A stretch of 64,000 nt of DNA from Trinickia sp. Y13 (GTDB lineage: Bacteria; Pseudomonadota; Gammaproteobacteria; Burkholderiales; Burkholderiaceae): positions 124,001-188,000 of the forward strand of contig NZ_JAKWFK010000006.1 of the NCBI RefSeq assembly GCF_029522115.1. The letters run 5' to 3'. Below are positions 18,353-28,671 of the stretch, piece after piece (position 1 is the first letter of the stretch; each line of letters starts with the position of its first letter). The position numbers were made by a program, and so were the translations under genes. The notes below the pieces were generated by a model, which ran no database searches, had not been told where the DNA came from, and was given only the letters and a program-made list of their open reading frames with translations.

Positions 18353-18381
18353 GCAAAAGCCGGCGCACCGTCGGCTTCTGC
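18353..18381. terminator. Hairpin between proC and ubiA
   Basis: Inverted repeat gcaaaagccg (18353-18362) and cggcttctgc (18372-18381), 9 of 10 bp paired, 9-nt loop, located between convergent gene ends. No clear T-run, so moderate confidence. Confidence 0.5.
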
Positions 18382-18394
18382 GAAGGCGCTTGCG

Positions 18395-19270
18395 TCAGAA
18401 CGCCGTCAACGCATAGTGAGCGGCGATCCCGGCGAACAGCACGCCGCCGAGCCAGTTGTTGTGGCGAAACGCCGCGAAGCAAGGCATCCGCTCGCGGCCG
18501 CGAATAAGCGTGTAGTGGTAAAGCGCGCAGCCGAGGGCTGCCAGCCATCCGGCCCAATAAAACGCATTGAAACGCAACACGGCGCCGATCGCCGCATAGA
18601 TGCCGAGCGTGGCCGCATAACAGAGCATCACCGCCGCCACGTCGAAGCGGCCGAACGTGAGCGCCGAAGTGCGAATGCCGATCTTGATGTCGTCGTCGCG
18701 ATCCACCATCGCGTATTCCGTGTCGTAGGCCACCGACCAAAATACATTGGCGAGCAGCATGACCCACGCGAGCATCGGCACGTGCCCCTGCACGGCCGCG
18801 AACGCCATCGGGATGCCGAAGCCGAACGCAATGCCCAGATATGCCTGCGGGATCGCAAAGAAACGCTTCGTGAACGGATAGGACCCGGCCACGAAGAGCG
18901 CCACCACCGACAATGCCTTAGTCAAACCGTTGAGCGGCAGAATCAGCAGAAAAGAAACGATCGATAGGCCGGCCGCAATCGCAATCGCCTCCCATGCGTG
19001 AATCTTGCCCGACGTGATCGGGCGCGATTCGGTGCGTTTGACGTAACGGTCGAAGTCGCGGTCGGCGTAATCGTTGATCGCACAGCCCGCCGAGCGCATC
19101 AGCACCGTCCCGACGACGAAGATGACGAGCAGCGAAAGCGACGGCTTGCCATTCGATGCGATCCACAGCGCGTTCAGCGTGGGCCACAGCAGCAACAGGC
19201 TGCCGATCGGCTTATCCATGCGGATCAAACGCAGATAAAGGGGAAGACGGGCGAACATGGGCGCAGACAT
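18395..19270 (-). CDS. ubiA: 4-hydroxybenzoate octaprenyltransferase
   Basis: Integral membrane prenyltransferase attaching the polyprenyl chain to 4-hydroxybenzoate in ubiquinone synthesis; 291 aa. Both Asp-rich motifs are seen, [15 protein letters not shown] and [16 protein letters not shown], among about eight hydrophobic segments. The start at 19270 ([15 protein letters not shown]) gives the typical length; ATG 19258 is also possible, and the longest frame (19327) adds unlikely residues. It lies downstream of dps, separated by the dps terminator. Confidence 0.95.
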   Translation of the reverse strand: MSAPMFARLPLYLRLIRMDKPIGSLLLLWPTLNALWIASNGKPSLSLLVIFVVGTVLMRSAGCAINDYADRDFDRYVKRTESRPITSGKIHAWEAIAIAAGLSIVSFLLILPLNGLTKALSVVALFVAGSYPFTKRFFAIPQAYLGIAFGFGIPMAFAAVQGHVPMLAWVMLLANVFWSVAYDTEYAMVDRDDDIKIGIRTSALTFGRFDVAAVMLCYAATLGIYAAIGAVLRFNAFYWAGWLAALGCALYHYTLIRGRERMPCFAAFRHNNWLGGVLFAGIAAHYALTAF

Positions 19271-19329
19271 GGGCGAAGCGGCCGTAAACGAAAAACGAAC
19301 GCCGTATTGTAGAGCCGCGGAGCCCAAAC

Positions 19330-19362
19330 GACGAAGGCCTCCCGGTCGGGGAGGCCTTCGTC
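19330..19362 (-). terminator. Terminator of dps
   Basis: Perfect 14-bp stem gacgaaggcctccc (19330-19343) with its complement at 19349-19362, 5-nt loop, directly after the dps stop on the minus strand and followed by a short T-rich stretch (cgtttggg). Confidence 0.75.
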
Positions 19363-19389
19363 AACAAAGACAACAGCGCGCGCGGCAGC

Positions 19390-19878
19390 TCAAGCCAGCA
19401 TCGAACGCAGCATCCATGCGGTCTTTTCGTGCGTCTGCAGGCGCTGGGTCAACAGATCGGCCGTGGGCTGATCATTGGCGGCATCCGCGGCAGCAAAGAC
19501 GTCGCGTGCGGTGCGAGCCACAGCCTCTTGCCCCTGCACGAGCTGGCGAATCATCTCTTCGGCCGCGGGCACGCCATCGGCTTCCGGAATCGACGACAAC
19601 TTCGCGAAGTCCTTGTAGCTGCCGGGCGCATGCACGCCCAAAGCGCGGATGCGCTCGGCGATCGCGTCGACGGCCAGCGCAAGCTCGTTGTACTGGCCTT
19701 CGAACATGAGGTGCAGCGTATTGAACATCGGCCCCGTCACATTCCAATGGAAGTTGTGGGTCTTCAAATAAAGCGTGTAGGTATCGGCAAGCAACCGCGA
19801 CAAACCTTCCGCGATCTTTTTGCGGTCCTTGTCATTGATGCCGATGTCGATTTGCACTGCGACGTTTTTCTTTGCCAT
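19390..19878 (-). CDS. dps: Dps family DNA-protecting ferritin
   Basis: 162-aa subunit of a dodecameric mini-ferritin that oxidises and stores iron and shields DNA in oxidative stress. Ferroxidase residues match Dps spacing: His44, His56, Glu60, Asp71 and Glu75 in the HNFHWN...[10 protein letters not shown]...DAIAE region. The start ATG follows gaaggaatcgcc, a good ribosome-binding site. It lies next to a catalase gene and oxyR, the same regulon as in Burkholderia, where dpsA follows katG. Confidence 0.96.
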   Translation of the reverse strand: MAKKNVAVQIDIGINDKDRKKIAEGLSRLLADTYTLYLKTHNFHWNVTGPMFNTLHLMFEGQYNELALAVDAIAERIRALGVHAPGSYKDFAKLSSIPEADGVPAAEEMIRQLVQGQEAVARTARDVFAAADAANDQPTADLLTQRLQTHEKTAWMLRSMLA

Positions 19879-20210
19879 GGCGATTCCTTCGAAGGATGAA
19901 GCGAAACGGCGAAATAGCTCAACTCGTCGATCAGGCTTTCGCGAACGAATCGGCGAAACGACCGACGAGACCCAGTAGGGTACGAACGATTGCCAGTGTA
20001 GCCCAGGCGAGTCAAACGACGCCAGTTACGTGACAACGCCGTGACACACGAGTGCAAGGCCTTAGTCGCCGCCGTGCGCTTTTCCTTCGCCATTGCAATG
20101 GTCGACGCAATGATCGGCGCGACGCCTCATTCGCCTTTCATCATCGATAGACCTCGAGCGCAGACGCCCCAGCGCGACATAGGCCGGGGCATCATCTTGC
20201 GAGGCTCGGC
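19879..20210. other. Gap between catalase and dps
   Basis: 332 bases. The minus strand contains the dps leader with a TACACT hexamer about 120 nt upstream of the start but no matched -35. A short GC repeat near 20168-20190 (cgcccc / ggggc) may end the catalase transcript. No coding frame with a plausible start and ribosome-binding site was found. Confidence 0.4.
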
Positions 20211-21665
20211 TTACTCCGCGCGCGCCGCCTGTCGCTGCTCGATCGCGGCGGCAACGCCTAACCCGTAAGCCTCGTCGGCGCGGCCGAAATGCTCGAGCGC
20301 ACGCGCGACGATATCGGCGGGCACGCCGTCGATATGTCTGGCGATGTTTTCGAACAAGCGCTGACGCTCGTCTTCGCCGAACAAGCGGAACAGCGCACCG
20401 GCCTGGCTGTAGTAATCGGCGTCTTCGCGATGATCGTATCGTTCGATGGCGCCAGCGGCGAGCGCCGGTTCGGCCGCACGCGCGTCCTGAGCGAATTCGC
20501 CGAAGCGGTTCGGCTCGTAGTTCGGCGTCCCGCCCAGATTGCCGTCCGTGCGCATCGCCCCATCGCGGTGGAACGCATGATGAACCGGGCATTTCGGCGC
20601 GTTCACGGGAATCTGATGATGATTGACGCCGAGGCGATAGCGCTGCGCATCGCCATACGAGAACAGCCGCCCCTGCAGCAAGCGATCGGGCGAAAAGCCG
20701 ATGCCGGGCACGACGTTGGCCGGTGTGAAGGCAGCCTGCTCGACATCGGAGAAATAGTTGCCCGCGTTGCGATTGAGTTCGATCACGCCGACATCGATCA
20801 GCGGATAGTCCTTGTGCGGCCACACCTTGGTGATGTCGAACGGGTTATACGCGAGCGTCGCCGCCTCGGCCTCAGGCATCACCTGAATGCGGAAGGCCCA
20901 TTTCGGGAAGTTGCCGTTTTCGATGTTGGCGATCAAGTCGCGTTGCGCGCTCTCGCGATCGCCAGCGATCACCTGCGCAGCTTCCGCATCGGTGTAGTTT
21001 TCGATCCCGTTCAGCGACTTGAAGTGAAACTTCACCCAAAAGCGTTCGCCGCCTTCGTTGATCAACGAGAACGTGTGCGAGCCGAAGCCATGCTGCTGCC
21101 GGTAGTTCTTCGGAATGCCGCGATCGCTCATGAGAATCGTAACTTGATGCAGCGACTCGGGGTGGCGCGTCCAGAAATCCCACGCGGCCACGTTGCTGCG
21201 CAGATTCGTGTACGGGTCGCGCTTTTGCGAGTGAATGAAGTCTGGGAACTTCAACGGATCGCGAATGAAGAACACGGGCGTGTTGTTGCCGACGACGTCC
21301 CAGTTGCCCTCGTCCGTATAGAACTTGATCGAAAAGCCGCGTACGTCTCGCTCGGCATCGGCAGCGCCGCGCTCGCCGGCCACTGTCGAAAAGCGCATGA
21401 AGAGCGGCGTTTCTTTCCCAATCTCGCTGAAAATCTTCGCCTTCGTGTAGCGCGTGATGTCGTGCGTGACGATCAAGCGCCCGAAAGCGCCCGAGCCCTT
21501 CGCATGCACGCGGCGCTCGGGAATCACCTCGCGATCGAAATGAGCCAATTTTTCGAGCAGCCAAACGTCTTGCAGCGCGATCGGTCCGCGCGGGCCAGCG
21601 GTCAAGGAGTTCTGGTTATCGGCAACAGGGGCGCCTGCGGCGGTCGTCAATTTTCGGTCGGACAT
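20211..21665 (-). CDS. Monofunctional heme catalase
   Basis: 484-aa small-subunit catalase, decomposing hydrogen peroxide. Catalytic His54 in [12 protein letters not shown], the Asn in [13 protein letters not shown] (about 127), and the proximal heme Tyr in [14 protein letters not shown]. The frame is open 82 codons further upstream, but the ATG at 21665 is preceded by gaggagcacacg and gives the normal N-terminus. It lies between oxyR and dps, where the Burkholderia relatives I know of carry the bifunctional catalase-peroxidase katG. It is probably OxyR-activated; no strong OxyR box was seen directly upstream. Confidence 0.95.
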   Translation of the reverse strand: MSDRKLTTAAGAPVADNQNSLTAGPRGPIALQDVWLLEKLAHFDREVIPERRVHAKGSGAFGRLIVTHDITRYTKAKIFSEIGKETPLFMRFSTVAGERGAADAERDVRGFSIKFYTDEGNWDVVGNNTPVFFIRDPLKFPDFIHSQKRDPYTNLRSNVAAWDFWTRHPESLHQVTILMSDRGIPKNYRQQHGFGSHTFSLINEGGERFWVKFHFKSLNGIENYTDAEAAQVIAGDRESAQRDLIANIENGNFPKWAFRIQVMPEAEAATLAYNPFDITKVWPHKDYPLIDVGVIELNRNAGNYFSDVEQAAFTPANVVPGIGFSPDRLLQGRLFSYGDAQRYRLGVNHHQIPVNAPKCPVHHAFHRDGAMRTDGNLGGTPNYEPNRFGEFAQDARAAEPALAAGAIERYDHREDADYYSQAGALFRLFGEDERQRLFENIARHIDGVPADIVARALEHFGRADEAYGLGVAAAIEQRQAARAE

Positions 21666-21792
21666 CGTGTGCTCCTCGGGAAAGCGGGTAAGCGGGTTCG
21701 TGGATCGGGAACGCGGCGCAGCGCGTCCGCCGCGCGTAAGGTCTTGGTCTAGCCGGTCGGCAACTGCGATTGGCGAGCGGGGGGCCGCGCGC

Positions 21793-21924
21793 TCAAGCCC
21801 CGAGCGCGCGATTGGCCAGCAGCGAAACGACGGCCGCGCGCGAGCGACGCAGCGAAACGGCCAGCCGAGCGCCCGTTCGGGCGCGGCGAGACGACGAAAC
21901 GACGCGGACAATCAATTGCGACAT
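21793..21924 (-). CDS. Possible 43-residue Arg-rich small ORF in the catalase leader
   Basis: ATG at 21924 preceded by gagggaagaagtc (good Shine-Dalgarno, 2-8 nt spacing), then [20 protein letters not shown] and a second Arg/Val-rich half ending RALGA, stop at 21793-21795. It begins about 50 nt after the AT-rich promoter-like stretch and ends 127 nt before the catalase start. Composition could reflect GC-rich random sequence; no family recognised. Could be a leader peptide. Confidence 0.25.
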   Translation of the reverse strand: MSQLIVRVVSSSRRARTGARLAVSLRRSRAAVVSLLANRALGA

Positions 21925-22157
21925 GACTTCTTCCCTCTGCGTGAGCGCTCGAGCGGCGCGGTATGGAGAGAAGAATAAAGAAAACTATCAAAAAAGCGAA
22001 TTCAATTATTTTTATCTATTCGATAGCCGCATTCATTCGAAGCGGCTACCGCCCGGCTCGGGCGGGGCGGTGACGCGACATGCCGCGGCGGCCGAAGCGC
22101 CACCGCGCATCGCAGCGATGGGTCTGACTAGATAGGTGAATAGGCGAATCGGCGTTC

Positions 22158-22180
22158 GGCCCGACGGTTGCCGACGGGCC
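22158..22180 (-). terminator. Hairpin after oxyR
   Basis: Inverted repeat ggcccgacgg / ccgacgggcc with one mismatch and a 3-nt loop, 10 nt downstream of the oxyR stop on the minus strand. No T-run follows, so termination is plausible but not certain. Confidence 0.5.
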
Positions 22181-22189
22181 TTGCGTCCG

Positions 22190-23149
22190 TCAATTGACGA
22201 CAGCCGGCATGTCGAGCTTGTTCACGCCCGGCAGCTCGCAGGCCGCGATGGCTTCGCTGATCGCGTCGATGGCGGGCATGCGCGTGAAACTCTTGCGCCA
22301 AGCGAGGACGACGCGTCGATCGGGCACCGGCTCGTCGAACGGCACATAGCTGAGCAGCCCGGCATCGGGGCCGCCGGCGTGCGCCCGCACCTCGGACACC
22401 GACATGCGCGGCAGCACGGTAATGCCGACGCCGCTCGCCACCATATGGCGGATGGTTTCGAGCGAGGACCCTTCGAACGTCTTCTGAATGCCGTCGGCCG
22501 TTTGGGAAAACCGCATGAGTTCGGGACAGACGCCCAGCACGTGGTCCCGAAAGCAATGCCCCGTGCCGAGCAGCAGCATCGTCTCTTGCTTCAGGTCGCT
22601 TGCGTCGATCTTCTTGCGCGACTCCCAGGCGTGCCCCGCCGGCAGCGCGACGACGAACGGTTCGTCATAGAGCGGGCGCACCATGAGCCCCGTTTCGGGA
22701 AACGGCAACGCCATGATCGCCACGTCGATCTCGCCCTGCTTGAGCAGCTCGATCAGCTTGAGCGTGTAATTTTCCTGCAGCATCAGCGGCATCTGCGGAA
22801 CGCGCTTGATCATTTGCTTGACCAATGTGGGCAGCAAATAAGGCCCGATCGTATAGATGACGCCCAGGCGCAACGGCCCGACGAGCGGGTCCTTGCCCTG
22901 CTTCGCGATCTCCTTGATGGCGAGCGTTTGCTCGAGCACCCGCTGCGCTTGCGTGACGATTTGCTCGCCGATCGGCGTCACGCTGACTTCGCTCGTCCCA
23001 CGCTCGAAGATCTGCACGTTCAGTTCGTCTTCGAGCTTCTTGATAGCCACGGAGAGGGTCGGCTGGCTGACGAAGCACGCCTCGGCGGCGCGGCCGAAAT
23101 GCCGTTCGCGCGCAACCGCAACGATGTATTTCAATTCAGTGAGCGTCAT
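22190..23149 (-). CDS. oxyR: Hydrogen-peroxide-sensing LysR-type regulator OxyR
   Basis: 319-aa LysR regulator. N-terminal winged HTH (about 1-60; ELKYIVAVARERHFGRAA, SQPTLSVAIKKLE) and a C-terminal regulatory domain. The redox pair Cys199 and Cys208 in GTGHCFRDHVLGVCPE has the same numbering as in E. coli OxyR. It neighbours a catalase and dps, its expected targets, and recG. An OxyR-like box overlaps its own -10 element, which fits autorepression. Confidence 0.97.
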   Translation of the reverse strand: MTLTELKYIVAVARERHFGRAAEACFVSQPTLSVAIKKLEDELNVQIFERGTSEVSVTPIGEQIVTQAQRVLEQTLAIKEIAKQGKDPLVGPLRLGVIYTIGPYLLPTLVKQMIKRVPQMPLMLQENYTLKLIELLKQGEIDVAIMALPFPETGLMVRPLYDEPFVVALPAGHAWESRKKIDASDLKQETMLLLGTGHCFRDHVLGVCPELMRFSQTADGIQKTFEGSSLETIRHMVASGVGITVLPRMSVSEVRAHAGGPDAGLLSYVPFDEPVPDRRVVLAWRKSFTRMPAIDAISEAIAACELPGVNKLDMPAVVN

Positions 23150-23176
23150 TGGGGGACCAATCAGGACATTGAAATC

Positions 23177-23216
23177 GATAGGTTTATCTTATACACCCGA
23201 GACGCCGATTCGCCAA
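23177..23216 (-). promoter_or_regulatory. oxyR promoter with overlapping OxyR-like box
   Basis: On the minus strand, -35 TTGGCG (complement of 23211-23216), 17-nt spacer, -10 TATAAG (complement of 23188-23193). Overlapping the -10 is gataggtttatcttata (23177-23193), which matches 14 of 16 defined positions of the OxyR motif GATAGGTTnAACCTATC. The site is 28 nt upstream of the start codon, a position suited to autorepression. Confidence 0.65.
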
Positions 23217-23368
23217 CAGGGGGACAGGTGCTTTCAGCCGGACGGCGTGACCGGCGGCCTCGACGCAGCAGCGATGCGCCTGAGCGCGCATATGCCACCC
23301 TGGCCCCATCGCCCCGGCCAACCGCTCGCTGCCCGGCAGCCGACAGAGCGGTTACGGTGCCGCCGCCC

Positions 23369-25564
23369 TCACGCTTTCAGGAACTGCTCGCGTCCGCCGA
23401 GCCAGCGCGCCAAGTGTTGCAGCACCACATCGGGATGACGCTCGATCAGCCGCGCCGCCGCTTCGCGGGCCGGCTCGATGAGCCAAGCGTCGTTTTCCAA
23501 ACTGGCGAAACGCAGCATGGCCGCGCCCGACTGGCGCGCCCCGAGGAATTCGCCCGGCCCGCGAATCTCCAAGTCGCGGCGCGCGATCTCGAACCCGTCG
23601 GTCGTCTCGCGCATCGTTTTCAACCGCTCGCGCGCCGTCAGCGACAGCGGATTGCTATAGAGCAGCACGCAGATCGAGGCGGCGCTGCCGCGCCCCACGC
23701 GTCCTCGCAACTGGTGTAGTTGGGCGAGGCCGAACCGCTCCGCATGCTCGATCACCATGAGCGATGCATTGGGCACGTCGACGCCCACTTCGATGACCGT
23801 GGTGGCCACGAGCAACTGCACCTCGTTGCGCGAGAACGCCTCCATGACCGCCGCCTTTTCGGCGGGCGGCAGCCGTCCATGCACGAGGCCGACGCGCAGC
23901 TCGGGCAGCGCGGCGACGAGCGTCTCGTAGGTCTCGATCGCCGTTTGCAACTGCAGCGTCTCGCTTTCTTCGATGAGCGGGCAGACCCAATACACCTGAC
24001 GCCCCTTCAACGCAGCATCGCGCACGCGGGCGATGACCTCGTCGCGGCGCGCGTCCGAGATCAGTTTCGTCACGATGGGCGTGCGTCCCGGGGGCAGTTC
24101 GTCGATCGTCGACACGTCCAGATCGGCGTAATAGGTCATGGCGAGCGTGCGCGGAATCGGTGTGGCCGACATCATCAACTGGTGCGGCTGAAACCCGGCG
24201 GCGCCGTCGGCCGCGCGATCGGCCTTCGCGCGCAACGCCAGCCTTTGCGCGACCCCGAAGCGATGCTGCTCGTCGACGATCACGAGGCCGAGCCGCTCGA
24301 ACTCGACCGTGTCCTGGATGATCGCGTGCGTGCCGATCACGAGTCGCGCCGTGCCTGAAGCCGCCGCTTCGACGGCCGCGCGTTTGTCCTTCGCTTTCAA
24401 GCTGCCCGCGAGCCAGGCGACGCTCACGCCAAGCGGCTCGAGCCAGCCGCGCAATTTGCGTGCGTGTTGCTCGGCCAGAATCTCGGTGGGCGCCATCATG
24501 GCTGCCTGGTAGCCGCAATCGATGGCCTGTGCGGCGGCCAGCGCGGCGACGACCGTCTTGCCGCTACCCACGTCCCCCTGCAACAGCCGCTGCATAGGAT
24601 GAGGCGCAGCCAGATCGGCCGCGATCTCGCCCACGACGCGCATCTGCGCGCGCGTGAGTTCGAACGGCAGCGCGGCCAACAGCCGGGCGACGAGCGTACC
24701 GTGCGCGCCGCCCGCCCGGCCCGGCGGCATGGCCGGAGCGGAACGGGCGCGCCGCTCCTCGTGAGCGCGCTTGAGCGAGAGCTGCTGCGCAAGCAACTCA
24801 TCGAACTTGATGCGGGTCCACGCCGGATGCGTCCCGTCGATCAGCGCCGCCTCGTCCGCACTCGCGCTCGGGTGATGCAGCACGCGTACGGCCTGCTCGA
24901 GCGGCGGCAGCGCGAGCGGCCCGCAGTACTGCTTGGCGATGGGCTCGGGCAGGATCTCCGGCAGCGGCGTGCGCTCGAGCGCATTGTCGATCGCCTTGCG
25001 CAGATAGGCCTGCGAGACGCCCGCGGTGCTCGGGTACACGGGCGTCAACGCTTGCGGCAACGGCGTGCCTTCGTCGACGGGGCGCACCGTCGGATGAACC
25101 ATTTCGAGCCCGAAGAAACCGCCGCGCACGTCGCCGCGCACGCGCAGCCGCACGCCGATCGCCATTTGCTTGACCTGCGAACCGTAAAAGTTCAGAAAAC
25201 GCAGGGCCAGTTCCGCGCCCTCGGCGTCGCGCAGCTTCACGACGAGCTGCCGCCGCGGCCGATAAGCGATTTCATTGTCGACGACGACGCCTTCCGTTTG
25301 CGCCGTCTCGCCCGGCAGCAATTCGCCGATGGGCGTGAGCGTCGTCTCGTCTTCGTAGCGCATCGGCAGGTGCAGCACGAGATCGATGTCGCGCGTCAAG
25401 CCAAGCTTGGCGAGCTTGTCGACCGGCTTGGAAGGCTTGACCGGCTTGGCGGCCTTCGCGGGCTTGGCGGTCTCGACGGCCTTAGCGACGGCCTTCGCGG
25501 TGGTCTTGACAGCCGGTTGCGCCTCTGCGGCGGAATCGGTCGGGCGCGATCGGGGCAACGGCAT
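23369..25564 (-). CDS. recG: ATP-dependent DNA helicase RecG
   Basis: 731-aa branch-migration helicase acting on stalled forks and Holliday junctions. Wedge/OB domain (about 70-240; GDVRGGFFGLEMVHP), Walker A LLQGDVGSGKTVVA, DEQH-type box VIVDEQHRFGV, motif III SATPIPRT, and C-terminal LRGRVGRG. The ATG at 25564 has AGGAG 5 nt upstream. The N-terminus carries a Lys/Ala/Pro-rich linker (many KAAKP/KPVK units, about 20-50) before the conserved part. It is divergent from queA. Confidence 0.96.
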   Translation of the reverse strand: MPLPRSRPTDSAAEAQPAVKTTAKAVAKAVETAKPAKAAKPVKPSKPVDKLAKLGLTRDIDLVLHLPMRYEDETTLTPIGELLPGETAQTEGVVVDNEIAYRPRRQLVVKLRDAEGAELALRFLNFYGSQVKQMAIGVRLRVRGDVRGGFFGLEMVHPTVRPVDEGTPLPQALTPVYPSTAGVSQAYLRKAIDNALERTPLPEILPEPIAKQYCGPLALPPLEQAVRVLHHPSASADEAALIDGTHPAWTRIKFDELLAQQLSLKRAHEERRARSAPAMPPGRAGGAHGTLVARLLAALPFELTRAQMRVVGEIAADLAAPHPMQRLLQGDVGSGKTVVAALAAAQAIDCGYQAAMMAPTEILAEQHARKLRGWLEPLGVSVAWLAGSLKAKDKRAAVEAAASGTARLVIGTHAIIQDTVEFERLGLVIVDEQHRFGVAQRLALRAKADRAADGAAGFQPHQLMMSATPIPRTLAMTYYADLDVSTIDELPPGRTPIVTKLISDARRDEVIARVRDAALKGRQVYWVCPLIEESETLQLQTAIETYETLVAALPELRVGLVHGRLPPAEKAAVMEAFSRNEVQLLVATTVIEVGVDVPNASLMVIEHAERFGLAQLHQLRGRVGRGSAASICVLLYSNPLSLTARERLKTMRETTDGFEIARRDLEIRGPGEFLGARQSGAAMLRFASLENDAWLIEPAREAAARLIERHPDVVLQHLARWLGGREQFLKA

Positions 25565-25690
25565 TACGCTCCTGGCAAGTACAATGACGGTTTTCTCTGG
25601 ACGAACGGCGTGCGGGCCGCATCGGCGCCGCTTTGCGATCATAGCGGCTCGTGAGCCGTCTCGCCGCGCCCCGCCGCCGATCAACGCTGC

Positions 25691-26740
25691 ATGTTCACGC
25701 TTTCCGATTTCGATTTCAATCTACCGCCCGAGCTCATCGCGCAGACGGCGCTGCCCGAGCGCAGCGCCAGCCGCCTGCTCGAAGTCGATGCGACGGCCTC
25801 GCCGCCGCGTTTCGTCGACCGGCGTTTCGCCGAGCTACCCGACTGCGTGCGCCGCGGCGATTTGCTCGTGTTCAACGATACCAAAGTGCTCAAGGCGCGC
25901 TTCTTCGGCCAGAAGGCGAGCGGCGGCAAGATCGAAGTGCTCGTCGAACGCCTGACGGGCGAGCAGACGGCCCTCGCGCAAATTCGCGCGAGCAAGAGCC
26001 CCGCGCCCGGCACGACGCTCAGGCTGGCCGACGCATTCGACGTGACCGTGGGGGAGCGCATCGAACCGTTCTACACGCTGCACTTTCCGCAAGCTTGCCT
26101 GACGCTCATCGAGCGCTACGGCCGCTTGCCGCTGCCGCCTTACATCGAGCACGATCCCGACGCCACCGACGAAACGCGCTATCAAACCGTGTTCGCGCAG
26201 AACCCGGGCGCCGTGGCGGCGCCCACCGCCGGCCTGCATTTCGACGAGGCGCTGCTCGCCAGGCTCGACCAGCAGGGCGTCGAGCGTGCGACGCTGACGC
26301 TGCATGTGGGCGCGGGCACGTTCCAGCCCGTGCGCGTCGAGAACATCTCCGAGCACAAGATGCACAGCGAGTGGTATCAGTTGCCGCAGACGCTCGTCGA
26401 TAGGATCGCTGCCACGCGGGCGCGAGGCGGCCGGGTGATCGCCGTGGGAACGACCTCCATGCGCGCGCTCGAAGCCGCGGCGCGGGACGCGGACGCCGCC
26501 GGCCGGCCGCTCGCCGCCGCCAGCGCGGAAACCGACATCTTCATCACGCCCGGCTATCGTTTCCGCGTGGTCGACCGGCTCGTGACGAACTTTCATTTGC
26601 CGAAATCGACGCTGCTCATGCTCGTGAGCGCGTTCGCCGGCATCGAGACGATCCGCGAGGCGTACCGGCACGCGATCGAGCAACGCTATCGTTTCTTCAG
26701 CTACGGCGACGCCATGTTGCTGACGAAGGCCGCAAGCTGA
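25691..26740 (+). CDS. queA: S-adenosylmethionine:tRNA ribosyltransferase-isomerase
   Basis: 349-aa enzyme that transfers the ribosyl part of SAM to preQ1-tRNA to make epoxyqueuosine. Family blocks: [47 protein letters not shown], and [18 protein letters not shown]. It starts 126 nt from the divergent recG start and is followed by tgt, which performs the preceding step of the same queuosine pathway. Confidence 0.97.
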   Translation: MFTLSDFDFNLPPELIAQTALPERSASRLLEVDATASPPRFVDRRFAELPDCVRRGDLLVFNDTKVLKARFFGQKASGGKIEVLVERLTGEQTALAQIRASKSPAPGTTLRLADAFDVTVGERIEPFYTLHFPQACLTLIERYGRLPLPPYIEHDPDATDETRYQTVFAQNPGAVAAPTAGLHFDEALLARLDQQGVERATLTLHVGAGTFQPVRVENISEHKMHSEWYQLPQTLVDRIAATRARGGRVIAVGTTSMRALEAAARDADAAGRPLAAASAETDIFITPGYRFRVVDRLVTNFHLPKSTLLMLVSAFAGIETIREAYRHAIEQRYRFFSYGDAMLLTKAAS

Positions 26741-26888
26741 AGGCGAACGGCATAATCGAATTACCCAAGCGGCGGCCGCCTAGACACCGGCCGCGCCCCC
26801 TTTCCCTGCGCCGGGCAGGCAGCAGGCCAGCGTCGGCGCGCCAGAGCGCCGCTCGAGGCCCATGCCAAGCGTATCCCGGCTGCGATAG

Positions 26889-28082
<1,194 letters not shown>

Positions 28083-28250
28083 CGGCGCCGGGCGAAATCG
28101 TGCTTGCCCAGCGCCGCAACGGACGCCGGCGGCGCCGGGCTGACGCGCGCCAAGGCTCCGCGGCCGCCCGATTCGGTCTAGGTGGTAAAATACGCGGCTA
28201 TTTTTCGATCGCTTCAGATCGTCCCGATCGTCACTTACGGAGAAACCAAC

Positions 28251-28580
28251 GTGTCGCTGATTTCCAACGCATTCGCGCAAGGCGCAACCGGCGGCGGCGC
28301 CGAGTCGAGCCTGATGAGCTTTTTGCCGCTCATCCTCATGTTCGCGGTGCTGTACTTCATCATGATTCGCCCGCAGATGAAGCGTCAAAAGGAGCATCGC
28401 AATATGCTCGCCGCGATGGCCAAGGGTGACGAAGTCGTGACGAGCGGCGGCATGGTCGGCAAGGTAACGAAGGTCGGCGAAGCGTACGTCGGCGTCGAAA
28501 TCGCCGAAGGCACGGAAATCACCGTGCAAAAATCGGCCGTCACGACGATTCTCCCGAAGGGCACGATCAAGTCGCTCTAA
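28251..28580 (+). CDS. yajC: Sec translocon accessory subunit YajC
   Basis: 109-aa single-span membrane protein of the SecDF-YajC complex. One hydrophobic segment FLPLILMFAVLYFIMIRP (about 24-41), then the conserved QMKRQKEHRNML and GGMVGKVTKV. The frame is open 23 codons upstream; the GTG at 28251 is preferred since ggagaaaccaac lies just before it and MSLISNAFAQ is the family start. A -10-like taaaat lies about 60 nt upstream. Confidence 0.95.
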   Translation: MSLISNAFAQGATGGGAESSLMSFLPLILMFAVLYFIMIRPQMKRQKEHRNMLAAMAKGDEVVTSGGMVGKVTKVGEAYVGVEIAEGTEITVQKSAVTTILPKGTIKSL

Positions 28581-28671
28581 TGCGGCTCACCGCCCGTCCT
28601 GCCCGGCCCGATGCGGCCCGGCGGGCGAGCGGCGCACCGCCACCACGCCAACCCACCCGTTCGGCTCCCTC

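Larger units (their letters stand above)
21666..22189 (-). other. Long intergenic region between oxyR and catalase
   Basis: 524 bases. The half near oxyR has hairpins at 22158-22180, 22049-22065 (ccgcccg/cgggcgg) and 22024-22048 (tagccgc/gcggcta). It also has an AT-rich stretch (about 21965-22030) that includes the palindrome ctattcgatag and is the likely catalase promoter zone. The half near the catalase is GC-rich and holds a 43-codon open frame with a good ribosome-binding site. The long leader suggests control upstream of catalase translation. Confidence 0.45.

Noticed and set aside
21666-21911. 82-residue N-terminal extension of the catalase frame
   Set aside because: Arg/Pro-rich sequence without catalase similarity; a strong gaggag ribosome-binding site lies just before the ATG at 21665.
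21965-22030. OxyR box upstream of the catalase
   Set aside because: ATAG/CTAT tetramers are present but their spacing does not fit the OxyR pattern, and the best 17-mer matches only about 9 of 16 positions.
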